The notes under the pieces were generated by a model, which had not been told where the DNA came from, ran no database searches, and worked only from the letters and a program-made list of their open reading frames with translations. From assembly GCF_013184545.1 (NCBI RefSeq), contig NZ_JAAOJA010000009.1, positions 62,001-126,000 on the forward strand: a DNA stretch of 64,000 nt, given 5' to 3'. Position 1 is the stretch's first letter. Each line of letters opens with the position of its first letter. This document shows positions 17,313 through 25,741 of this stretch, in pieces. Position numbers and translations under genes: made by a program. This DNA comes from Pseudomonas tumuqii. GTDB lineage: Bacteria; Pseudomonadota; Gammaproteobacteria; Pseudomonadales; Pseudomonadaceae.

Positions 17313-17393
17313 GCAGGAGCGGCGGGGGCGCCCAGTTCCATGGTCGCGATGGCTCAAGCGGTAAATGGCATCGCGGGCATGGCCCGCTCCTGC
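17313..17393. repeat. REP-type palindrome at right border of the cassette
   Basis: GCAGGAGCGG at 17313 pairs with CCCGCTCCTGC ending at 17393, with TCGCGATGG and CATCGCGGGCATGGC as inner arms. It is the same family as the element at 10642-10723. Confidence 0.75.
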
Positions 17394-17485
17394 CCATAGG
17401 TTTCAAGGACGCCACAGCTTGTTTGGGCAGTTTCCGGCGCTTCGGGTAAACTGCCGCATCTTTTGCACCTATAACGATCAGCCTG

Positions 17486-19393
17486 ATGCCGACGACCTTC
17501 CACGAGATTCCTCGCGAACGCCCACTGACGCCCTTGCTCGACCGCGCCAACACGCCGGATCAGCTGCGTCGCCTGGGCGAGGCCGAGCTGGAAACCCTGG
17601 CCGACGAACTGCGCCAGTACCTGCTGTACACGGTCGGCCAGACTGGCGGGCACTTCGGCGCGGGCCTCGGCGTGATCGAACTGACCGTCGCCCTGCATTA
17701 CGTCTTCGATACCCCGGACGACCGCCTGGTGTGGGATGTCGGTCATCAGGCCTATCCGCACAAGATCCTCACCGGCCGCCGTGAGCGCATGGCCAGCCTG
17801 CGCCAGAAGGACGGTATCGCCGCCTTCCCGCGCCGTAGCGAGAGCGAGTACGACACCTTCGGCGTCGGCCATTCCAGCACCAGCATCAGCGCCGCCCTGG
17901 GCATGGCCATCGCCGCGCGCCTGCAGGGCAGCAAGCGCAAGAGCGTGGCGGTGATCGGCGACGGCGCGCTGACCGCCGGCATGGCCTTCGAGGCGCTCAA
18001 TCACGCCTCCGACGTCAACGCCAACATGCTGGTGATCCTCAACGACAACGACATGTCGATCTCGCAGAATGTCGGCGGCCTGTCCAACTACCTGGCCAAG
18101 ATCCTCTCCAGCCGCACCTACGCGAGCATGCGCGAGGGCAGCAAGAAGATCCTCTCGCGCCTGCCCGGCGCCTGGGAAATCGCGCGCAAGACCGAGGAAC
18201 ACGCCAAGGGCATGCTGGTGCCCGGCACCCTGTTCGAGGAGCTGGGCTGGAACTACATCGGCCCGATCGACGGCCACGACCTGCCGACCCTGCTCGCCAC
18301 CCTGCGCAACATGCGCGACCTCGACGGCCCGCAGTTCCTCCACGTCATCACCAAGAAGGGCAAGGGCTTCGCCCCGGCCGAAGCCGACCCGATCGGTTAC
18401 CACGCGATCACCAAGCTGGAGCCGATCAACGCTCCGCTCTCCATCCAGAAGCGGGTCGCTGGCCCCAAGTACTCCAGCGTGTTCGGCCAGTGGTTGTGCG
18501 ACATGGCCGCCGAGGACCCGCGCCTGGTCGGCATCACCCCGGCGATGAAGGAAGGCTCGGACCTGGTGGCCTTCAGCGAACGCTACCCCGAGCGCTATTT
18601 CGACGTGGCGATCGCCGAACAGCACGCGGTGACCCTGGCCGCCGGCATGGCCTGCGACGGCATCAAGCCGGTGGTGGCGATCTACTCGACTTTCTTGCAG
18701 CGCGCCTACGACCAGTTGATCCACGACGTCGCGGTGCAGCACCTCGACGTGCTGTTCGCCATCGACCGTGCCGGCCTGGTCGGCGAAGACGGCCCGACCC
18801 ACGCCGGCAGCTTCGACCTGTCCTACCTGCGCTGCATCCCCGGCATGCTGCTGATGACCCCCAGCGACGAGAACGAGCTGCGCCGCATGCTCACCACCGG
18901 CCACCTGTTCGACGGCCCGGCCGCGGTGCGCTACCCCCGCGGCAGCGGCCCGAACGCAGCTATCGAGCCGGGCCTGACGCCGCTGGAAATCGGCAAGGGC
19001 CTGGTCCGTCGCCAGGGCGCGAAGGTCGCCCTGCTGGTGTTTGGCGTGCAACTGGCCGAGGCGCTGAAAGTCGGCGAGAGCCTGGACGCCACCGTGGTCG
19101 ACATGCGCTTCGTCAAACCGCTGGACGAAGCCCTCGTCCGCGAACTGGCCGGCAGCCACGCACTGCTGGTGAGCATCGAAGAAAACAGCATCATGGGCGG
19201 CGCCGGCAGCGCGGTCAGCGAATTCCTCGCCCGCGAGAACATCCTCAAGCCGCTGCTCCACCTCGGCCTGCCGGACTACTACGTCGAGCACGCCAAGCCA
19301 AGCCAGATGCTCGCCGAATGCGGCCTCGACCAGGCCGGCATCGAGGCGGCGGTGCGCCAGCGGTTGTCGCTGCTGGAAACGACTCAAATGTAG
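17486..19393 (+). CDS. dxs: 1-Deoxy-D-xylulose-5-phosphate synthase
   Basis: DXS condenses pyruvate with glyceraldehyde 3-phosphate, the first step of the MEP isoprenoid pathway, using thiamine diphosphate. The 635 residues show the substrate histidine segment 'WDVGHQAYPHKILTGRR', the thiamine-binding GDGALTAGMAFEALNHA with a downstream 'ILNDNDMSIS', and the catalytic glutamate in 'DVAIAEQHAVTLAAGMA'. In relatives it directly follows ispA in one operon; here a 7 kb cassette separates them, so it needs its own promoter, probably in the 186 bp gap before it. Its stop codon lies within a REP-like hairpin. Confidence 0.98.
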   Translation: MPTTFHEIPRERPLTPLLDRANTPDQLRRLGEAELETLADELRQYLLYTVGQTGGHFGAGLGVIELTVALHYVFDTPDDRLVWDVGHQAYPHKILTGRRERMASLRQKDGIAAFPRRSESEYDTFGVGHSSTSISAALGMAIAARLQGSKRKSVAVIGDGALTAGMAFEALNHASDVNANMLVILNDNDMSISQNVGGLSNYLAKILSSRTYASMREGSKKILSRLPGAWEIARKTEEHAKGMLVPGTLFEELGWNYIGPIDGHDLPTLLATLRNMRDLDGPQFLHVITKKGKGFAPAEADPIGYHAITKLEPINAPLSIQKRVAGPKYSSVFGQWLCDMAAEDPRLVGITPAMKEGSDLVAFSERYPERYFDVAIAEQHAVTLAAGMACDGIKPVVAIYSTFLQRAYDQLIHDVAVQHLDVLFAIDRAGLVGEDGPTHAGSFDLSYLRCIPGMLLMTPSDENELRRMLTTGHLFDGPAAVRYPRGSGPNAAIEPGLTPLEIGKGLVRRQGAKVALLVFGVQLAEALKVGESLDATVVDMRFVKPLDEALVRELAGSHALLVSIEENSIMGGAGSAVSEFLARENILKPLLHLGLPDYYVEHAKPSQMLAECGLDQAGIEAAVRQRLSLLETTQM

Positions 19394-19443
19394 GAGCGAT
19401 CCAACAAGCCTGCTCGGCAACTGCGAGCGGCTTGTGCTTCTAC
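19390..19443. repeat. REP-like hairpin overlapping the dxs stop
   Basis: Outer arms GTAGGAGC and GCTTCTAC (seven of eight) enclose a perfect inner stem ACAAGCC / GGCTTGT and GCTCG / CGAGC. There is no T tract, so it is a REP-type hairpin rather than a canonical terminator, though it may protect or end the dxs message. Confidence 0.75.
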
Positions 19444-19477
19444 CCGCCGTACCCTATGGTGCGCGGCGTTTTACTTG

Positions 19478-19678
19478 TCCGAGGTCGCCGACAGCCGCAA
19501 GGCCCAGGCGTGAAAAGGGAAGCAGGTGCGTAGCCGTCGACTCGACTGCCGCAATGCCTGCGCTGCCCCCGCAACGGTAACCGACAGCGCTCATGCGCAG
19601 GCTTTCTCGATACGCCACTGGGTTCGCCTGGGAAGGCGGGAAAGTGCCAGTCGGCAGCCCGGAGACCTGCCTCGGCGC
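19478..19678 (+). promoter_or_regulatory. Cobalamin riboswitch controlling btuB
   Basis: The conserved core elements appear in order: AAAAGGGAAGCAGGTG near 19513, the B12 box GCTGCCCCCGCAACGGTAA at 19562-19580, GCCACTGGG near 19614, GGGAAGGCGGG near 19630, and AGCCCGGAGACCTGCC at 19656. Adenosylcobalamin binding is known to repress downstream genes in this class. It ends about 110 bp before the btuB start, leaving room for an expression platform. The exact ends are estimated from likely P1 pairing. Confidence 0.95.
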
Positions 19679-19789
19679 GATGTGACTGGTGTTGCGGAGG
19701 GCATCACCGTCAAGCGCTGGCTATCGCCTCCTTGCCCGGTGCTTGTCCCTGCCCTCCTCGAAAGTGTTCCGTCTTTTGAGGATTTACCG

Positions 19790-21694
19790 ATGAAATTGTC
19801 CCGACTTGCCCTGGCTGTGGCCCTGCTGCCGCTGGCTGCTCATGCTGATCAGGCCAGCAACCGCGCCGACTCACTCGAATTGCAGCCGTTGATCGTGACC
19901 TCCGGGCGGCAACTGGAACCACGACGCCAGGCGACGACTGCGACCAGCGTCTTCACGCGCCAGGATATCGAACGCCTGCAGGTGCGCAGCGTGCCCGAAC
20001 TGCTGAGCCGCGTGCCCGGGGTATCGATCGTGCAGAACGGCGGCCGCGGCAGCCTGACCAGCGTGTTCCTGCGCGGCGCCAACTCCAATCAGACCCTTGT
20101 GCTGGTCGATGGCGTACGCCTCAACGCCGCCGCCAGTGGTCTGGCGCGCCTGGAGTTCCTCAGCCCCGAGCAGATCGAGCGGGTCGAAGTGGTGCGCGGG
20201 CCACGCTCGGCGCTTTATGGCGCCGACGCCATCGGCGGGGTGATCCAGATCTTCACCCGCCGCGGCGAAGCCGGCCTGCAGCCGCGCCTGCGCCTGGCCG
20301 CGGGCAGCCAGCAGAGTTTCGAACGCAGCCTCGGTCTGTCCGGCGGCGACGCGCAAACCCGCTTCGACCTCGGCGCCAGCCTCGACGAATCCGCGGGCTT
20401 CGACCGCTCCAACGATTCCCGCGGCCGCGATGGCGATCATGATGGCCTACGCCGCCAGGCCCTCAACCTGAGCCTGGAGCATCGCTTCAACGAGCGCCTG
20501 AAAGGCGGTTTCAACCTGCTCGATCAGCGCGGCGAGACCGAGTACGACGACCTCTTCAGCTTCGACCCGGGCAACCCCAGCGAGCGCTTCAGCCTTTCCA
20601 GCGTCGCCGGTCACCTGGAGGCCCAGCTGCTGGATGCCTGGAGCAGCCGCCTGGAACTCGGCCATGTCGAGGACAAGAGCGACAACCGCGATCGCTTCAA
20701 CGCGTTTAACAACTTCGCCTTCAACACCTACCGCGACTCCGCCAGTTGGCTGAACACCCTGCAACTGGGCGATGCTCATCAGCTACTGCTGGGTGCGGAT
20801 TGGTACGAGGATCGCCTGACCAGCGACACCGACTTCAGCGAAACCGAACGCTGGAACCAGGCGGCCTTCGCCCAGCATCGCTATCAGGGCGATGGCTTCG
20901 CCACCGAACTGGGCCTGCGCCATGACAACAACGAGCAGTTCGGCAGCGAGAACACGCTGAACGCCGCACTGACCCTCAACCTCAGCCAGCAGCTGGACTT
21001 GCTGCTCAGCTATGGCGAAGGCTTCCACGCGCCGACCTTCAACGACCTGTACTTTCCCACCTCGGCATTCTTTGGCGGCAACCCCGACCTGGATCCGGAA
21101 CGCTCCAAGACCTACGAGGTGCAATTGCGCGGCGAGCATCTGGAGACCATCTGGAGCCTGGCGGCCTACCGTACCGAGGTGAAGGACCTGATCACCGTGG
21201 TCAGCGACCCGCTGACCTTCTTCAGTCAGCCGCAAAACGTCAGCAAGGCACGCCTGCAAGGCGTGGAGTTGAGCCTGGAGCGCGACCTGCTGGGCTGGCA
21301 GGCGGTATTGGCTGCCGGCTGGGTCGATCCGCGTGACCGCGACAGCGGCCATACCCTGCCCAGGCGCGCCAAACGCAGCCTGAGCCTGGATCTCGACCGT
21401 CAGTTCGGCGACTTCGGCGCCGGCCTGACCTGGCAGGCGGTCTCCAGCCGCTACGACGATGCCGCCAATAGTATCGAAGTGGCCGGCTACGGCCTGCTCG
21501 GCCTGCGTGGCAGCTGGAAAATGACCGAAGAACTGCAATGGCAGGTGAAAGTCGACAACCTGCTGGACAAGGACTACAGCCAGGCCACCTATAGCCGTCC
21601 GGACGATGCCTTCTTCAGCAGCGTGACCCGCTATGGCTTCCGCGAGGAGGGCCGCAGTGGACTGCTCGCGTTGACCTGGACACCTCAGCTTTAA
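19790..21694 (+). CDS. btuB: TonB-dependent vitamin B12 outer-membrane receptor BtuB
   Basis: BtuB imports cobalamin across the outer membrane with TonB energy. The 634-residue protein has a signal peptide (MKLSRLALAVALLPLAAHA), a TonB box (LQPLIVTSG), a plug domain with 'RVPGVSIVQNGGRGSLTSVF' and 'ALYGADAIGGVIQIFTR', and a long beta-barrel ending in an aromatic-terminated strand region. ATG 19790 is chosen because GAGGA lies six bases before it and it begins the signal peptide; the frame is open through the riboswitch upstream but that part is not coding. Converges with btuF, the periplasmic partner. Confidence 0.96.
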   Translation: MKLSRLALAVALLPLAAHADQASNRADSLELQPLIVTSGRQLEPRRQATTATSVFTRQDIERLQVRSVPELLSRVPGVSIVQNGGRGSLTSVFLRGANSNQTLVLVDGVRLNAAASGLARLEFLSPEQIERVEVVRGPRSALYGADAIGGVIQIFTRRGEAGLQPRLRLAAGSQQSFERSLGLSGGDAQTRFDLGASLDESAGFDRSNDSRGRDGDHDGLRRQALNLSLEHRFNERLKGGFNLLDQRGETEYDDLFSFDPGNPSERFSLSSVAGHLEAQLLDAWSSRLELGHVEDKSDNRDRFNAFNNFAFNTYRDSASWLNTLQLGDAHQLLLGADWYEDRLTSDTDFSETERWNQAAFAQHRYQGDGFATELGLRHDNNEQFGSENTLNAALTLNLSQQLDLLLSYGEGFHAPTFNDLYFPTSAFFGGNPDLDPERSKTYEVQLRGEHLETIWSLAAYRTEVKDLITVVSDPLTFFSQPQNVSKARLQGVELSLERDLLGWQAVLAAGWVDPRDRDSGHTLPRRAKRSLSLDLDRQFGDFGAGLTWQAVSSRYDDAANSIEVAGYGLLGLRGSWKMTEELQWQVKVDNLLDKDYSQATYSRPDDAFFSSVTRYGFREEGRSGLLALTWTPQL

Positions 21695-21756
21695 CGCAGA
21701 GGTATAACGTAGCTGCTCCTACGAAATGCCCGAGAACCGTAGCCAGGACCATCACC

Positions 21757-21816
21757 GTGGGAGGGGCTTCAGCCGCGAATGTGACGGTAAAGCTTCGCGG
21801 CTAAAGCCCCTCCCAC
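21757..21816. repeat. REP pair (BIME-like) between btuB and btuF
   Basis: GTGGGAGGGGCTTCAGCCGC and the inverse ending GCCCCTCCCAC form a long hairpin of the well-known Pseudomonas REP type, in the gap between two convergent genes. Confidence 0.88.
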
Positions 21817-21835
21817 AGGGCGTTTAGCCCGGGCT

Positions 21836-22633
21836 TCAGCGCGCCTTGGCCAGCTGCTGGCACAGGCGCTCGGTCGCCTCCAGCATCTGGAAGCTGGGCC
21901 GCTCCAGGCCCTTGTCCGGCACCTGCCAGAGTTGCTTGCGCGCCACCGCGGTCAGGTGCGGCCAGATGCGCCAGGCCTCCAGCTGCGCACCGCTGCCGCC
22001 GAGGATCACCTCGGGATCGCGCTGCAGCACCGCCTCCACGCTGACCTGCGGCGCCGGCAGGTCGAGCTCGGCAAACACGTTCTCGCCACCGCACACGCGC
22101 AAGGCGTCGCTGATGATCTGCCGGCCACCGATGGTGTACAGCGGCACATCCCATATCTGGTAAAACACCCGCAGTGGCGGCTCACGCCGGTAGCGCGCGC
22201 TCAGTTCGGCCAGGCGCCGGCTGAAGCGCTGGCGCAGCGCCTGCCCTTGTTCGTGGCGGCCGAGGCGGGTGCCGATGGCGGCGAACTGCTCGGCCAGATG
22301 CGCCAGGTTGTGCGGCTCGGTGATCAGCAGCGGGATGCCGAAACGCTCCAGCTGCTGGCGCTGGGCGCTGCTGATGCTGTCCGGCCACAGCAGGATCAGA
22401 TCGGGTTGCAGCTCGAGCAGGCTTTCCATTTCCAGTTGGCCGTAGCGCCCCACCGAGGGCAGGTGGGCCAGCGCCGCCGGCCGCTCGCCGCCATCCAGCA
22501 CGCCGACCAGCAGATCGGCAGCCTCCAGCTCCACCACGATTTCACTCAGGGAGGGCGCGAGGCTGACCACCCGCTCGACCGCGCTCGCCGGCCAGGCCAG
22601 CAGCGCGAGCAGACAGGCGCAAAGACGGAGCAT
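21836..22633 (-). CDS. btuF: Cobalamin ABC transporter periplasmic binding protein BtuF
   Basis: A 265-residue class III periplasmic binding protein. It has a signal peptide (LCACLLALLAWPASA), then 'ERVVSLAPSLSEIVVELEAA', 'VGRYGQLEMESLLELQPDLI' and 'GRQIISDALRVCGGENVFAE', the pattern shared by BtuF and related B12 or haem/siderophore binders. Location opposite btuB and its riboswitch supports a cobalamin role. No BtuCD permease or ATPase genes are adjacent, so the inner-membrane partner is elsewhere. Its ATG overlaps the stop of the small membrane protein by one base. Confidence 0.88.
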   Translation of the reverse strand: MLRLCACLLALLAWPASAVERVVSLAPSLSEIVVELEAADLLVGVLDGGERPAALAHLPSVGRYGQLEMESLLELQPDLILLWPDSISSAQRQQLERFGIPLLITEPHNLAHLAEQFAAIGTRLGRHEQGQALRQRFSRRLAELSARYRREPPLRVFYQIWDVPLYTIGGRQIISDALRVCGGENVFAELDLPAPQVSVEAVLQRDPEVILGGSGAQLEAWRIWPHLTAVARKQLWQVPDKGLERPSFQMLEATERLCQQLAKAR

Positions 22634-23049
22634 CAGCCGAGCTGGCGGGGAGTGCGGTAGAGGTAGAACAGGACGACGCTGGACAGCGCCAGGAGGATCA
22701 GCGGAATCGCCTCCAGTCCGGCGAACACCGCGATGGCGGCAATCCAGGCCGGCAGGCCGGCGCCGAGCAGGGCCAGCCGGCGCCGAGCGGCCAAGGCCAG
22801 CCAGGCGGCCGGCTCTGCGGGGCTGTCGAGGGCCTTTCCGGTGGCGATCACTGCGTGCTTGTAGGCATGGAACAGCGGCAGGCTGACGAACATCGACGCC
22901 AGGCCGACGATGAACAGCGGCATGGTCAGTACACCGACTTGCCGGTCCTCCCCGAACAGCAGATTAAGCACGAACAGCGGCGCCAGGGTCAGCCCCAGTT
23001 GCCACCACCAGGTCAGCGCCAGGCGACGGCGCACCTCGCTGCGGGTCAC
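22633..23049 (-). CDS. Small membrane protein of unknown function
   Basis: A 138-residue protein with about four hydrophobic segments ('WWWQLGLTLAPLFVLNLLFG', 'VLTMPLFIVGLASMFVSLPL', 'LGAGLPAWIAAIAVFAGL', 'IPLILLALSSVVLFYLY') and no catalytic motif that I recognise. It is translationally coupled at both ends: four bases of overlap with ribA upstream and one base with btuF downstream. As I recall a similar protein occupies the same place in P. aeruginosa. No function is proposed. Confidence 0.85.
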   Translation of the reverse strand: MTRSEVRRRLALTWWWQLGLTLAPLFVLNLLFGEDRQVGVLTMPLFIVGLASMFVSLPLFHAYKHAVIATGKALDSPAEPAAWLALAARRRLALLGAGLPAWIAAIAVFAGLEAIPLILLALSSVVLFYLYRTPRQLG

Positions 23050-23666
23050 AGGCTTTCCTCGACCTCGCCCTGATGCAGGCTGCCGAGCATGTGTCCGAGC
23101 TTGCCGGCCTTGGTCGCCAGGTACTTCTTGTTGTGCGGGTTATGGTCAATCTGCAGCGGCACGCGGGTGGCCACGTTGATGCCCATATCGCCCAGCGCCT
23201 TGACCTTGCGCGGGTTGTTGGTCATCAATTTGAGGGCCTTGATGTGCAGGTGTTCGAGCATCGGCAGGCAGATCGCGTATTCACGCTGATCGGCACCAAA
23301 ACCGAGGAGTTCGTTGGCCTCCACCGTATCGGCGCCGCCATCCTGCAGCTCGTAGGCGCGGATCTTGTTCAGCAGGCCAATGCCGCGGCCCTCCTGTCGC
23401 AGATAGAGCAGGACGCCACGCCCTTCGGCGGCAATCGCACGCATCGCGGCTTCGAGCTGGAAGCCGCAGTCACAGCGCAGGCTGAACAGCGCATCGCCGG
23501 TCAGGCACTCGGAATGCAGGCGCCCCAGCACCGGCTCGCCATCGGCGACATCGCCAAAGGTCAGCGCAACATGCTCCTTGCCCGTGGCCGTTTCGAGAAA
23601 GCCATGCATGGTAAACACCCCGAACGGGGTAGGCAGCTGGGAGGCGGCGACGAACACGACAGACAC
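23046..23666 (-). CDS. ribA: GTP cyclohydrolase II
   Basis: Opens GTP to the diaminopyrimidine that starts riboflavin synthesis, releasing formate and pyrophosphate. The 206 residues include the three zinc cysteines in SECLTGDALFSLRCDCGFQ, the 'LYLRQEGRGIGLLNKIRAYE' GTP-binding block, and 'ICLPMLEHLHIKALKLMTNN'. The neighbouring RibBA-type protein has lost these cysteines, so this gene is presumably the active cyclohydrolase. It starts a three-gene unit with the small membrane protein and btuF. Confidence 0.97.
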   Translation of the reverse strand: MSVVFVAASQLPTPFGVFTMHGFLETATGKEHVALTFGDVADGEPVLGRLHSECLTGDALFSLRCDCGFQLEAAMRAIAAEGRGVLLYLRQEGRGIGLLNKIRAYELQDGGADTVEANELLGFGADQREYAICLPMLEHLHIKALKLMTNNPRKVKALGDMGINVATRVPLQIDHNPHNKKYLATKAGKLGHMLGSLHQGEVEESL

Positions 23667-23818
23667 CGGATGCTCCTAAATAGATAAGGGCTGGAAATTT
23701 GCGAGGGCGCATTGTAACAGCAGCCCCTGCCAGCGGGTCAGCTTGAATTACCGATGATAAGGATCGGATAAGCCGCAACTAAGGGATAGCAGGTCGGGCT
23801 TGTGGCGTATGCCTGCTG

Positions 23819-24466
23819 TCAGTGCTTGGATTCCAGCACCAGCAGATCCTGCTCCACCCGCCAGCCGACCCGACTGAGGAAGCTCATGCCGAGCAGCGCC
23901 TCGGTGGGCGAGCCACCCTCCAGCACCACCGCCTCGACGCCCAGCACTTCCATTGTGCCGATCTTGACGCTGTTGAGGTTGACCCGCCAGCCACGCACGG
24001 TGCCGCTGGCGGTACTGACCTGCAGCGGCCGGCCGACCACCCGGTAATCGATGCCCAGGCGGCGGGCGTGGCCATCGTTGAGGGCGACCGAAGTGGCACC
24101 GGTGTCGACCAGAAACTGCAGCGGATGGCCGTTCACCGAACCGGCGACCCAATAGTGCCCGCCGATGCCTTTGGCAATGCTCAGCTGGCGCGTGCTCGGC
24201 TCGGCAAAACCTTCACTGTATTCGCGGCTCAGGGTATAGGCGCGCTCGACGCCATCCACTCGCAGCACGGCGCCGCGGCTGTCGGCACTGACCACCAGCA
24301 CCCCACCGGGACCGGTCTGGCCGACTTTTACCAGCTTGCGCTGACCGTCGACATTGAGCACCGCGGCGCCGGGGAACAGGCCGACCACCAGCACCTGGGG
24401 CGCCGCCCAGCTCAGCCCGCAGGCCAGCAGCAGTGCAGCGACAATCCAGCATCTCAGTCGATCCAT
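23819..24466 (-). CDS. Retropepsin-like aspartic protease, periplasmic
   Basis: A 215-residue protein with a signal peptide (IVAALLLACGLSWAA), a beta-rich N-terminal region and a retropepsin-like domain near the C-terminus. The active-site motif is FLVDTGATSVAL (D121), followed by the clan AA flap-like 'RPLQVSTASGTVRGWRVNLN' and 'ALLGMSFLSRVGWRVEQDLL'. These single-copy domains work as dimers in related proteins. The substrate is unknown. It lies 17 bp downstream of a substrate-binding protein gene on the same strand. Confidence 0.88.
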   Translation of the reverse strand: MDRLRCWIVAALLLACGLSWAAPQVLVVGLFPGAAVLNVDGQRKLVKVGQTGPGGVLVVSADSRGAVLRVDGVERAYTLSREYSEGFAEPSTRQLSIAKGIGGHYWVAGSVNGHPLQFLVDTGATSVALNDGHARRLGIDYRVVGRPLQVSTASGTVRGWRVNLNSVKIGTMEVLGVEAVVLEGGSPTEALLGMSFLSRVGWRVEQDLLVLESKH

Positions 24467-24483
24467 CAGGCTCTCACAATCGT

Positions 24484-25212
24484 TTAATCGAAGGGATAGG
24501 GCTGCTGCCAGCGCTCGAACAACGGCCGCAGACTGCCCTGCTCGACCAGATGCGCCATGCGTCGATCGTACAACTGGGCCAACGCCCGACCACGCGGATT
24601 ATCGGCAAACCCCAGATACAGCGGCAAGCGGGTCAGATCGGTAATCCGGTAACGCGCCGGATCGCTGGCCGTCTCGAGTGCCTCGTCGACCTCGGTGCGC
24701 GCATCGATATAGAAATCCGTGCGGTCAAGGTTCAGCATATTGAGAATATCGCTTTGCCGCTGCACTTCCCGGTAACGGGTCAAATTCGGCAGATAACGCT
24801 GATACTCGTAGCCACGCATCCATACCAGGCGAAACTCGCCGAGCGTTGCCAGGTTGGGCGCCGGCAGCGTGATCAAGCCCAGCGCACTGATCTGATCGAC
24901 GTCGTAATGCCAGCGCGGGTAGAACACGCCGGCGTCCACCTCATTGCGGTAGGAACCGACCCAGGCGTCGGCCTCGCCGCGCTGCACCAGGCCGATGGAG
25001 CGGGTATAGGGCACGCTGTGGATCACCAGTTCGATGCCTTCGGGCTCGAATACCTGGCGCAGAATGTCCCAGGCCAGACCACTGCCGTCGGCATTGGTAT
25101 GGTCTTGCCAGGCCTCGCTGGCCAGGCGAATTTCCCGCGGCGCAGCCGGCTCGGCCAGGGCGCATGAGCAGCCCAGCAGGCCCAGCAGTATTGCCAACCA
25201 GCATCTCGCCAT
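24484..25212 (-). CDS. Periplasmic substrate-binding protein (family 3 type)
   Basis: A 242-residue secreted protein: signal MARCWLAILLGLLGCSCALA, then a bilobed-type binding domain ('EIRLASEAWQDHTNADGSGL', 'YTRSIGLVQRGEADAWVGSY', 'LDRTDFYIDARTEVDEAL'). This is the family also seen as stand-alone proteins without adjacent transporter genes, as here. A ligand cannot be predicted. The ATG at 25212 is chosen because GAGATC lies upstream and it begins the signal peptide; the frame extends further but loses sense. It is 17 bp after pgpA and may be part of that operon. Confidence 0.85.
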   Translation of the reverse strand: MARCWLAILLGLLGCSCALAEPAAPREIRLASEAWQDHTNADGSGLAWDILRQVFEPEGIELVIHSVPYTRSIGLVQRGEADAWVGSYRNEVDAGVFYPRWHYDVDQISALGLITLPAPNLATLGEFRLVWMRGYEYQRYLPNLTRYREVQRQSDILNMLNLDRTDFYIDARTEVDEALETASDPARYRITDLTRLPLYLGFADNPRGRALAQLYDRRMAHLVEQGSLRPLFERWQQPYPFD

Positions 25213-25228
25213 GATCGATCTCGGTCTG

Positions 25229-25741
25229 TTACAGGCCCAGCCCGCTGGCCAGGCCATTGGCCCAGCCCCACACGAGCAACTGCATGGCCAGCCAGGCGAA
25301 GACCCCGGCCAGCACATCGTCGAGCATGATACCGACACCGCCATGCACGTGCCGGTCGATCCAGCTGATCGGCCAGGGCTTGAGGATGTCGAACAGGCGG
25401 AACATCAGGAAACCCACCAGCAGCCAGCCCCAGCCTTCCGGCACCAGCCACAGGGTGATCCACATGCCGACCATTTCGTCCCAGACGATGCCTTCATGGT
25501 CATGCACGCGCAGGTCTTCGGCCACCTTGCCGCACAGCCAGAAGCCGAACAGCATGGTGATGCCGAGCATCAGCCAGTAGCCCCAGTCCGGCAGCATCTG
25601 CCACAGCGGGATGAACGGCAACGCCACCAGCGAGCCCCAGGTGCCCGGCGCCTTGGGCAGGGTGCCCGAGCCGAAGCCGAAGGCGATGAAGTGCCACGGA
25701 TTGCGCCATACCGATGGCGGCACGCTTAGCGGTTCAGTCAC
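25229..25741 (-). CDS. pgpA: Phosphatidylglycerophosphatase A
   Basis: Removes phosphate from phosphatidylglycerol phosphate in the inner membrane, giving phosphatidylglycerol. The 170-residue membrane protein has the PgpA signature 'FGFGSGTLPKAPGTWGSLVA' and the metal-site region 'HDHEGIVWDEMVGMWITL' plus 'FDILKPWPISWIDRHVHGG'. The GTG at 25741 is chosen: GGGAG lies five bases before it, and it overlaps the thiL stop by eight bases (GTGACTGA). Homologues start at the same point. Confidence 0.95.
   Translation of the reverse strand: MTEPLSVPPSVWRNPWHFIAFGFGSGTLPKAPGTWGSLVALPFIPLWQMLPDWGYWLMLGITMLFGFWLCGKVAEDLRVHDHEGIVWDEMVGMWITLWLVPEGWGWLLVGFLMFRLFDILKPWPISWIDRHVHGGVGIMLDDVLAGVFAWLAMQLLVWGWANGLASGLGL

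Noticed and set aside
19526..19789. N-terminal extension of BtuB through the upstream region
   Set aside because: This part is the cobalamin riboswitch, and a proper Shine-Dalgarno and signal peptide begin at 19790.
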